Below are positions 1-5,001 of a stretch of DNA of 5,001 nucleotides, in pieces. Origin of the DNA: DTU015 sp964406505 (GTDB lineage Bacteria; Bacillota; Sulfobacillia; Fermentithermobacillales; Fermentithermobacillaceae). The DNA lies in the NCBI GenBank assembly GCA_964406505.1, contig CAYORX010000049.1, forward strand, positions 1-5,001. The letters are read 5' to 3'. The notes below the pieces were generated by a model, which was not told the origin of the DNA, searched no databases, and saw only the letters and a list, made by a program, of their open reading frames with translations. The stretch's first letter is position 1. Every line of letters begins with the position of its first letter. Made by a program: the position numbers and the translations under genes.

Positions 1-9
1 ATACAGAAA

Positions 10-16
10 AGGGGCG
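10..16 (+). promoter_or_regulatory. Ribosome binding site of the chemoreceptor, supports a TTG start
   Basis: The purine run AGGGGCG lies about seven bases upstream of a TTG codon at 24-26. No in-frame ATG or GTG gives a better start, and the encoded beginning (KWFKNLKI followed directly by a hydrophobic helix) is the usual beginning of this receptor type, so TTG is preferred as the initiation codon. The promoter itself is not visible because the window starts only 23 bases upstream. Confidence 0.6.
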
Positions 17-23
17 AGTTTTC

Positions 24-242
24 TTGAAATGGTTTAAGAATTTAAAAATACGGGCGAAACTACTTCTGGGGTTTTTGCTAGTAGCACTAATAGGGGCAGG
101 CATAGGGGTTACAGGCTATTTGGGGCAATCGAGAATAGGCACTGCTTTAGACGAGGTAGGCAACAAGCACATGGTGGCTACTGACTCTTTGGCCACAGTT
201 TTAGGGGCCAATTGGAGGTGGCCGTTGGGATACGAGGGCTAA
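24..242 (+). pseudogene. Methyl-accepting chemotaxis protein, N-terminal fragment before a frameshift
   Basis: This is the membrane-anchoring start of a chemoreceptor. Residues 1-10 are a short basic cytoplasmic tail, about 11-33 form the first transmembrane helix (rich in L, G, A, V), and about 34-63 begin the extracellular ligand-binding region, probably of the four-helix-bundle type. After the LGAN at codons 60-63 (ending at base 212) the frame gives WRWPLGYEG and stops at 240-242. The natural continuation, EVAVGIRGLIN, is found one base back in the frame starting at 212. The break is therefore most simply a one-base deletion near 207-214: restoring one base joins 63 residues to the 608-residue downstream frame, for about 671 residues, a normal length for the family. 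Without repair this piece alone could not signal. A sequencing error is also possible. Confidence 0.8.
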
Positions 243-2038
243 TAAACCCCATGTTCGATCTTCAAAAAAGGGCAGATGCATATGAAAAAATAGACGAAGG
301 TTTCCAAATGTCCGAGGAAGCCTGGGTAGTGTACGAAGCATTGGATAAAGGAGACATACAGCAAGCATTGTGGCAGACCTTTCAAAAGCAGTGGTCCGAT
401 TGGGAAATTGAAGTAGACCGCCACCTATTGCTGTTTAAACAGGTAGACGAAATGATGGACCGCGGACTTACAATGGACGATCCCGAGGTAAATGTTATTT
501 TCGAGGAAACTGCCGAATCTTACATGACCCAAGTTGGGCCCTTGATGACCAAGGCTAGGGACACACTCGATGAGATTATTGCCCGTAACGGGGAATTAGC
601 GGCTTCCGCCAAAGTCGATGCTAAAGAGACCGAAACCTCTTCTCTTTTTATGTTGACTTCTTTTACAGGCGTAGGTGTGTTTGTAGCAGTGCTCCTTGGG
701 GTACTCATCGCTAACGTGATAAGTAAACCTATAAATCAATTGGCAGGCCTTGCAAGGCAAATGGCAGTGGGGCATTTAGACTTGGAGATAGATGCCGAGT
801 CCAAGGATGAAATTGGGGAATTAATGGGCTATTTTGGTGATGTAATAAACGGGATTAAAGATCAGATCCACCTACTCGAAGAAGTTTCTACGGGTAACTT
901 AGAAGTTGAGATTAAGCCAAGGTCTGATAAAGACGTTATGGCGTTCAGTTTACAAAATCTTATGGCATCTAACCATGAGCAGGTAGTTTTGTCCGGCGCG
1001 CTGGCGGCCGGTGATTTCACTATGGATGTTAAGCCTAGATCTGAAAAGGATCAATTGAGCGTAGGCGTTGCGAAAATGGTGACAAACTTAAGGAATATGA
1101 TTGTTGAGGTACAAGGAGCCGCCGATCAAGTGGCTACTGCGGCCGAACAGATCAGTTCTAGTTCCCAGGCCGTGGCCGAAGGCGCGGCGGAGCAGGCAAG
1201 TTTCCTTGAAGAGACTTCGGCCAGCATAGAAGAAATTACGAGCATGACTAGAACCAATGCTGAAAATGCAAATCAGGCCCAGGCTTTGGTTGTTAATGCT
1301 ACTGAAGCGGCGCAAAAAGGGCTTATCTCTATGGAGAACATGAATAAGGCCATAGAAGAAATTAAGGATGCATCAGATGAAACTGCACGGATTATTAAAA
1401 CCATTGACGATATAGCCTTTCAGACCAATCTTTTGGCCCTGAATGCTGCAGTCGAGGCTGCCAGGGCAGGTGACGCAGGACGCGGCTTTGCAGTGGTGGC
1501 TGAGGAGGTCCGCAATTTGGCCCTTCGAAGTGCTGAGGCAGCCAAAAACACTGCAGTTATGATAGAAGAATCGGTGAAGCGGGCAGATAACGGCGTTAAA
1601 GTGGCTAAAGAAGTTTACAGTGTGCTGCAAGAAATTGCGGATGAAAATAGAAAAGCTAATGAAGTAGTCGCTGAAATCGCCGCAGCATCTCAAGAGCAGG
1701 CAAGGGGCATAGATCAGATAGGTATAGCTACGAATCAAGTGAATAAGGTCACCCAAGAAAACGCAGCGAGTGCCGAAGAAAGCGCTAGTGGGGCTGAAGA
1801 ACTTGCCTCACAGGTAGCTCAGCTTCGTGAGACCATGAGTTGGTTCAAGGTAGAGCATGACCGTCAAAGTGCGCGTAAAAGTTCGAGTAGAACAAAACTA
1901 GATAAGAGCAAAACAAAAATCACCTCTGTTGAAGATAAGACTTCAAAGTCAGAAGCTGCCGCTACTTCAACCACGAAACAGGCAAAAAAAGGCCGTCTCA
2001 TTCCGCTAGATGACGATGAAGATTTTGAAGACTTTTAA
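212..2038 (+). CDS. Methyl-accepting chemotaxis protein, main body (ligand-binding remainder, TM2, HAMP units, signalling domain)
   Basis: Receptor that converts ligand binding outside the cell into control of the CheA kinase through CheW. Numbering from base 212: residues 1-145 are the rest of a helical periplasmic-side sensor with the EVAVGIRGLIN segment typical of four-helix-bundle sensors; about 146-170 form TM2; 171-222 a HAMP domain starting at KPINQL; about 223-262 and 262-300 are two further HAMP-like units sharing the pattern KPRS-x-KD. The coiled-coil signalling domain runs from about 300 to 545. Its conserved hairpin tip at about 399-434 includes FQTNLLALNAAVEAARAG and GRGFAVVAEEVRNLA. 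Likely methylation sites lie at ASFLEETSASIEE (about 329-341) and ASAEESASGAEE (about 519-530). The tail (550-608) is Lys/Ser/Thr rich and ends in an acidic, phenylalanine-containing stretch, DDDEDFEDF. As it stands this frame would need to start at a TTG (212) with no clear ribosome binding site and would lack TM1, so it is best read as the larger part of a frameshifted gene beginning at 24. The family assignment is certain; the ligand is unknown. Confidence 0.93.
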   Translation: MEVAVGIRGLINPMFDLQKRADAYEKIDEGFQMSEEAWVVYEALDKGDIQQALWQTFQKQWSDWEIEVDRHLLLFKQVDEMMDRGLTMDDPEVNVIFEETAESYMTQVGPLMTKARDTLDEIIARNGELAASAKVDAKETETSSLFMLTSFTGVGVFVAVLLGVLIANVISKPINQLAGLARQMAVGHLDLEIDAESKDEIGELMGYFGDVINGIKDQIHLLEEVSTGNLEVEIKPRSDKDVMAFSLQNLMASNHEQVVLSGALAAGDFTMDVKPRSEKDQLSVGVAKMVTNLRNMIVEVQGAADQVATAAEQISSSSQAVAEGAAEQASFLEETSASIEEITSMTRTNAENANQAQALVVNATEAAQKGLISMENMNKAIEEIKDASDETARIIKTIDDIAFQTNLLALNAAVEAARAGDAGRGFAVVAEEVRNLALRSAEAAKNTAVMIEESVKRADNGVKVAKEVYSVLQEIADENRKANEVVAEIAAASQEQARGIDQIGIATNQVNKVTQENAASAEESASGAEELASQVAQLRETMSWFKVEHDRQSARKSSSRTKLDKSKTKITSVEDKTSKSEAAATSTTKQAKKGRLIPLDDDEDFEDF

Positions 2039-2048
2039 ATAGCATATG

Positions 2049-2087
2049 TTCACCGTGTGTCTGTAGTTTAAGCAGACACACGGTGAA
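2049..2087. terminator. Perfect 15-bp inverted repeat after the chemoreceptor gene, possible terminator
   Basis: The arms TTCACCGTGTGTCTG (2049-2063) and CAGACACACGGTGAA (2073-2087) are exact reverse complements around a nine-base loop. The hairpin starts ten bases after the chemoreceptor stop codon, where a terminator would be expected. There is no run of T after either arm, so it does not meet the rule for an intrinsic terminator. It could be a Rho-dependent or RNA-stabilising hairpin, a protein-binding palindrome, or an end of a decayed mobile element. Confidence 0.6.
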
Positions 2088-2276
2088 TCATCGCAATCTA
2101 AGACTTGATTCTAAATCCATTCAAGATATAACAGAACGAACAGATGGGATCTACGAGTATTTCCATAGGAATGCGAAACATGGCACCAAAAATGTATCTC
2201 CCACTTTTAGGAGGATATGAAAATACAAATCCTTTACTTTAAAGTAGACTGGATATAAACTGTATGATGATAATCA
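2088..2276. other. Intergenic DNA without a recognisable gene
   Basis: No ribosome-binding-site-supported open frame and no RNA gene is visible here. An unbroken frame with no start codon runs from before the hairpin to the stop at 2218-2220, but its translation (for example ITERTDGIYEYFHRN) matches nothing I recognise. An AGGAGG at 2210-2215 precedes an ATG by only two bases and leads to a 13-codon frame, so it is probably not used. A 12-base palindrome TACTTTAAAGTA lies at 2235-2246, and ATAATC-A-GATTAT at 2270-2282 borders the following tnpB relic. This stretch may be the eroded upstream part of that element. Confidence 0.5.
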
Positions 2277-2539
2277 GATTATTATAGCGTGTTAAATCAG
2301 ACTAAGCTGAGCGTCAAAACAGATACTGAACGAATTCGGATAGACCGTTTCTATCCTTTAAGTAAGATTTGTTTTGCTGTAGCTACATCCATCAAAAGTT
2401 TTCATTAAAAGATCGTAAATAGCAATGTTCCAAGTGCAACATTCTTCATGATAGGGATGTAAATGCTGCCAAATATCCATGGGGTAGGGCATTGGCCTTT
2501 ACAGAGAGCCGTAAAATCTGCTTAGCAAGTATTCTTTGA
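2277..2539 (+). pseudogene. tnpB: Remnant of the 3' end of an IS200/IS605-family tnpB (RNA-guided nuclease) gene
   Basis: Three pieces read as the C-terminal part of TnpB. From 2340, one frame gives IDRFYPLSKICF, corresponding to the family's FxPSSKxCS zinc-finger entry. After 2375 one base is missing and the frame moves to CSYIHQKFSLKDRK (2378-2419). An in-frame TAG at 2420-2422 follows, then QCSKCNILHDRDVNAAK (2423-2473), which holds the second CxxC of the zinc finger and the DRDxNAA motif whose Asp belongs to the RuvC-III active site. The frame runs on to a TGA at 2537-2539. At least one frameshift and one stop, plus the lack of the N-terminal two thirds, show the gene is dead. Homology before 2340 is weak (LNQTKLS region), so the left limit is approximate. 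No tnpA and no clear element ends are visible. In intact elements the guide RNA overlaps the tnpB 3' end; nothing comparable can be assigned here. Confidence 0.78.
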
Positions 2540-2565
2540 CAACAGTAGAATCTCCATGATTTATC
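2536..2565 (+). promoter_or_regulatory. Possible promoter of the DtxR-family gene
   Basis: A perfect TTGACA (2536-2541) lies 91 bases before the regulator's start codon. The best -10 candidates, ATTTAT at 2559-2564 (17-base spacer) or TTTATC at 2560-2565 preceded by TG at 2557-2558, match the consensus at only three of six positions. The -35 overlaps the end of the tnpB relic. I see no convincing DtxR or MntR operator palindrome between here and the start codon. Confidence 0.3.
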
Positions 2566-2615
2566 CACGGGAAGTATGTCAAAAGCTGAACATTAACCGA
2601 GAAATTGTAGAAAGC

Positions 2616-2625
2616 GGAAGGGGGG
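2616..2625 (+). promoter_or_regulatory. Ribosome binding site of the DtxR-family gene
   Basis: GGAAGGGGGG lies six bases before the ATG at 2632, an excellent spacing that fixes the start of the regulator. The run of six G is longer than the anti-Shine-Dalgarno match needs. Confidence 0.75.
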
Positions 2626-2631
2626 ATATAA

Positions 2632-3117
2632 ATGTCTAATGTGTATTCTCGCTCTGAAGAAGACTATTTAGAGGCAATTTATCGCATAGGTCTTGAAAAC
2701 AAAAGAGTCAGGGTAAAAGATGTAGCCGAAGCTGTGGGAGTAACAATGCCTTCTGTTGTGTCAGCAGTTCGATTATTGTCGGATAAAGGCTTGGTTGAAC
2801 AGGAACTTTATGGACCCATTAAACTAACTCCGACAGGGAAACAGACGGCTAAAGGCGTTTATGAAAGGCACAAAATGTTGTATGCTTTTTTCCATGAAGT
2901 ATTAGGCGTTGAGCCTGATATTGCTGAAAAAGATGCTTGTCTGGTAGAGCATTATTTGTCGCCCGAAACCGGGCGGAGGTTAACAATGATGTTAGAACAC
3001 ATCGAAAATTGTTGCGGGGAAAAAGATCAAGCATTATTTGTGAAGCGTTTTAAAGAATATGTAAGAACGGGGATCAAACCTGGTTCTTGTAGTGGTTGCA
3101 AGGTCTTACAACCGTAG
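2632..3117 (+). CDS. DtxR/MntR-family metal-dependent transcriptional repressor
   Basis: Dimeric DNA-binding protein that represses metal uptake genes when its metal cofactor (Fe2+ or Mn2+) is bound. Residues 1-72 form the winged helix-turn-helix: the SEEDYLEAIYRI opening, the helix-turn-helix at about 26-50 (VKDVAEAVGVTMPSVVSAV) and the wing at about 57-68 (QELYGPIKLTPTG). Residues 75-142 form the dimerisation and metal domain. By alignment with Bacillus subtilis MntR, the metal ligands would be D11, E14, H80, E106 and H107, all present, while MntR Glu99 is replaced by C103. A Cys at this place is the DtxR/IdeR (iron) arrangement, so an iron sensor is more likely than a manganese sensor. The protein ends without the SH3-like third domain, as in MntR, but carries extra cysteines at C127-C128 and in a C153-x-x-C156 tail. 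The gene is complete and stands alone: no feoA, feoB or mntH is beside it. Family certain; metal inferred. Confidence 0.92.
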   Translation: MSNVYSRSEEDYLEAIYRIGLENKRVRVKDVAEAVGVTMPSVVSAVRLLSDKGLVEQELYGPIKLTPTGKQTAKGVYERHKMLYAFFHEVLGVEPDIAEKDACLVEHYLSPETGRRLTMMLEHIENCCGEKDQALFVKRFKEYVRTGIKPGSCSGCKVLQP

Positions 3118-3285
3118 AAGGCCCGAAAATGGCAGCATACCTAGAATTATAGCTTTGACAGAATCCCTAACTTCCCATACATTGTCATATTTATGATCTA
3201 TGCCTACCATTAAAACAGTTTGTTCTAAGACAACAGACGATGCCAAAATCAGTGTGGCCACGAATAACGCCTAGGGTTTTTTGTC
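3106..3285 (-). pseudogene. Probable remnant of a secreted-protein gene (signal peptide plus short mature part)
   Basis: On the minus strand, an unbroken frame from 3270 down to the stop at 3106-3108 encodes ALFVATLILASSVV, a typical signal-peptide core, followed by LEQTVLMVGIDHKYDN and DSVKAIILGMLPF. Just upstream in the same frame are K-K-P and a TAG (3271-3273), with GAC (3283-3285) where an ATG might have stood and AGGTG at 3288-3292 as a possible former ribosome binding site. A basic start, hydrophobic core and VLxQT resembling a VLAQT cleavage site whose Ala became Glu fit a decayed export signal. The mature part faintly resembles the start of copper-amine-oxidase-N-like domains (YxxxGxxKxMDxxPF), which is speculative. 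The frame stops after about 54 residues and overlaps the end of the regulator gene, so it is not a functional gene. It could also be a chance open frame. Confidence 0.4.
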
Positions 3286-3424
3286 AGCACCTATGATTGT
3301 TGCAATTAAGACTTCGTGCCGATTTGCTTCGTTTTTAGATCTTTCCGGAAGTTACACATGCCATACTTGTTCTTCGAAACCTTACATTTATTTCGTTGTA
3401 AATTTTAGAATTAACCGCGGCAAA
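3286..3424. other. Spacer between convergent genes, no feature assigned
   Basis: This lies downstream of both the regulator (plus strand) and the hydrolase (minus strand), so terminators are expected. The only T-run near it, TTTTTT at 3277-3282, follows CCTAGGG without a stable stem. CCGCGG at 3415-3420 is a six-base palindrome without a T-run. No convincing intrinsic terminator is visible for either gene. Confidence 0.4.
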
Positions 3425-5001
3425 TTATCGTTTTTCAAATAATATGTCTAATACTCGGTTACCGAGATTTCTTACCCCTACGATTTGATCATGCTCGTTT
3501 CTTACAAATCGTAACTTCGCTAAAGGTCCTGTTTTTGCATGAAATTGATCGTTGCCAGTCGGTAAGAGTATTATGTCAGAATGGCGCCTATGGCGTGCTG
3601 TTAAATGCTCGTCTGCGACATCTAAATGATAAACAGTATCCAGTTCTTTGCTGTAGTACGTTCCTTCATATTCGGCGAGATCTTCGTTAGTTAGCGGTTT
3701 GAGTTTTATTTTTTCGCCCCCCATGTCTTCGCCGTAAGTGTTAATTATTAAGCCAAAAGAACTTGGCGACAATCCGTCGTCTTTACGTTCACTGCTAATG
3801 AATCCGATTTGTACATTTTTAGTTTTTGATACGAACTTATCGACTTCGTAAAACTCACCCAGGTTTAAGCCGTTTCGTAAACCGTTTTCGTCTATATTTG
3901 TAAGAGCGATAGGCTGTTCCCAACCTTCTAGTTGTATCATAAGTTTTTCGTTTTCTAACGTTATTTCTAATAGTTTGCCGGGCTCTCTTACGAGGTAAGT
4001 CCCTGGGCACAGCGAGTATTGCATCACTGTAGGCTTCGGCTTTTTATATTGCGCAACTTGATCTGCGAGTAAGATATCGGCGATCTTCATTGCCATGGGC
4101 TCGCGGGGGAATGAGCTCGCGTTGGAAAGTATAGTTATACCTAAATTATGTTCGGGAAAACGACCAAAGTATGCTCTGAATCCGGCGCTTGATCCTGTAT
4201 GAGATATAAGAGGCAGACCTTTATATTCAGTATGCCTCAATCCAAATGCATAATCTATGGTTTCACCGTTAGTAAGGGTAAATTGATTATGCATCATAGA
4301 CATTACTTTGGCACCTACTTTCGGTTCTTCATAGTTTTGTATCCATTTGGCCATGTCTTCAACAGTAGTATATAAACTGGTAGCCCCGTAGTGTGCGTAG
4401 CTTTGAACTTTTTTTCTGAATCCTCCTCCTTGTTTTGGAGCGTATGAATAGGCTCTGTTTTTAACTATTAGATCATGATCACTGTGAATAAAGGAGTCAT
4501 TCATGTTTAGAGGCTCAAAAACGTTTTTTTGCATGTATTCTGGAAATGTTAAACCGGTTACGCGTTCGACGATGATAGCCATAAGAGTGTATCCGCTGTT
4601 GGAATATAGGAATCTAGAACCGGGTTCGAAATTTAAACCTTGTTGCCTGCACAACATTTTCATTATTTGTTCAATGGTTATTACATTTTCGGAACGCCAA
4701 CCTGCTAAAGCAATAAGTTCCGATTGGTCTCGCCAGCCACTTACGTGGTGGACTAGATGTCTAATAGTTACAGGATAATCCATGGGTTTAAGTTCGGGTA
4801 TGTATTTGCGAACTTCATCATCTAAAGATAGTTTGTCTTGATGCGCAAGTAGTGCAATGGCCATGGCGGTAAATTGTTTTGATACCGAGGCTACTTGGAA
4901 GACCGTATTTGGCTTAATGGGAATGTCATATTCTAGTTGTGCATATCCGTAACCTTTTTTATGAATGATTTTACCATTTTTCATAACTAAAACGGCAGCC
5001 C
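3425..5001 (-). CDS. Serine hydrolase, class C beta-lactamase / penicillin-binding-protein fold, 5' end outside the window
   Basis: Serine acyl-hydrolase of the family of AmpC, DD-carboxypeptidases, D-aminopeptidases and esterases. The frame stays open to the window edge and encodes AAVLV before the first visible Met, matching the family's usual first beta strand (GAAVLVxKNGK), so the Met at 4984 is internal and the real start, probably with a signal peptide, is missing. Counting from that Met: SxxK catalytic motif S33-V-S-K36, YxN motif Y127-S-N129 and HTG motif H262-T-G264 in place of KTG. All three are intact, so the enzyme should be active. The hydrolase domain ends near 310. A beta-rich C-terminal extension follows, apparently two lipocalin-like units: about 323-415 (starting CPGTYLV) and about 436-519 (starting LAEYEGTYYSKELD). 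Such extensions occur in family members of unknown substrate. The substrate (peptidoglycan, D-amino-acid peptides or an ester) cannot be told; antibiotic resistance should not be assumed. The gene is convergent with the regulator. Confidence 0.92.
   Translation of the reverse strand, partial: AAVLVMKNGKIIHKKGYGYAQLEYDIPIKPNTVFQVASVSKQFTAMAIALLAHQDKLSLDDEVRKYIPELKPMDYPVTIRHLVHHVSGWRDQSELIALAGWRSENVITIEQIMKMLCRQQGLNFEPGSRFLYSNSGYTLMAIIVERVTGLTFPEYMQKNVFEPLNMNDSFIHSDHDLIVKNRAYSYAPKQGGGFRKKVQSYAHYGATSLYTTVEDMAKWIQNYEEPKVGAKVMSMMHNQFTLTNGETIDYAFGLRHTEYKGLPLISHTGSSAGFRAYFGRFPEHNLGITILSNASSFPREPMAMKIADILLADQVAQYKKPKPTVMQYSLCPGTYLVREPGKLLEITLENEKLMIQLEGWEQPIALTNIDENGLRNGLNLGEFYEVDKFVSKTKNVQIGFISSERKDDGLSPSSFGLIINTYGEDMGGEKIKLKPLTNEDLAEYEGTYYSKELDTVYHLDVADEHLTARHRRHSDIILLPTGNDQFHAKTGPLAKLRFVRNEHDQIVGVRNLGNRVLDILFEKR

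Noticed and set aside
203..214. Programmed -1 frameshift or phase-variable tract in the chemoreceptor
   Set aside because: There is no long homopolymer, no slippery heptamer in the right frame, and no obvious stimulatory structure. A simple deletion or sequencing error fits better.
1373..1756. Minus-strand open frame of 127 codons inside the chemoreceptor gene
   Set aside because: It lies opposite the highly conserved signalling domain, has no ribosome binding site, and its composition is that of an antisense shadow.
2050..2220. Unbroken plus-strand frame of about 57 codons (contains ITERTDGIYEYFHRN)
   Set aside because: It has no start codon or ribosome binding site, runs through the hairpin, and its translation matches no family I know. 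A run of this length is plausible by chance.
2210..2260. AGGAGG followed by ATG and a 13-codon frame
   Set aside because: The spacing of two bases is too short for efficient initiation and the peptide is not recognisable.
3155..3183. Plus-strand TTGACA, 17-base spacer, TACATT resembling a promoter
   Set aside because: No gene follows on the plus strand, and the sequence lies inside the possible minus-strand coding relic, so a chance match is more likely.
4503..4778. Plus-strand open frame of 91 codons opposite the serine hydrolase
   Set aside because: It overlaps the conserved catalytic region on the other strand, which fully explains the sequence.
3425..5001. Calling the hydrolase a beta-lactamase resistance gene
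   Set aside because: The SxxK, YxN and HTG motifs are shared by many hydrolases of other function, and the C-terminal extension is not typical of AmpC resistance enzymes.
1..5001. CRISPR arrays, tRNA or rRNA genes, riboswitches
   Set aside because: No spaced direct repeats, cloverleaf or conserved RNA motif was seen on either strand.

Overview
The window looks like a stretch of chromosome from a Gram-positive anaerobe, most likely a clostridial/Peptococcaceae-type Firmicute. This is inferred from style only: moderate GC, strong purine-rich ribosome binding sites, a TTG start, a chemoreceptor with a lysine-rich then acidic tail, and a short DtxR-type regulator. No marker gene fixes the genus.

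Layout. Positions 24-2038 (+) hold a large membrane chemoreceptor (methyl-accepting chemotaxis protein) whose reading frame is broken once near 207-214: the first transmembrane helix lies in one frame, and the rest of the sensor, TM2, HAMP units and signalling domain lie in another. A perfect 15-bp hairpin follows at 2049-2087. Positions 2088-2631 carry no intact gene, but about 2277-2539 hold the decayed 3' end of an IS200/IS605-type tnpB, recognisable from its zinc-finger and DRDxNAA segment and disrupted by a frameshift and an amber codon. Positions 2632-3117 (+) encode an intact 161-residue DtxR/MntR-family metal-dependent repressor whose metal ligands resemble the iron type (Cys at the MntR Glu99 position). 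Positions 3118-3424 contain a probable remnant of a secreted-protein gene on the minus strand (3106-3285). Positions 3425-5001 (-) encode a serine hydrolase of the class C beta-lactamase/penicillin-binding-protein fold with a beta-rich C-terminal extension; its true 5' end lies beyond the window.

The three main genes do not form an obvious operon or pathway. The chemoreceptor and the regulator are separated by about 590 bp of decayed mobile DNA, and the regulator converges with the hydrolase. The regulator has no metal transporter next to it, so its targets are probably elsewhere. The most notable content is decay in three places (receptor frameshift, tnpB relic, secreted-protein relic). I found no convincing new multi-gene system.
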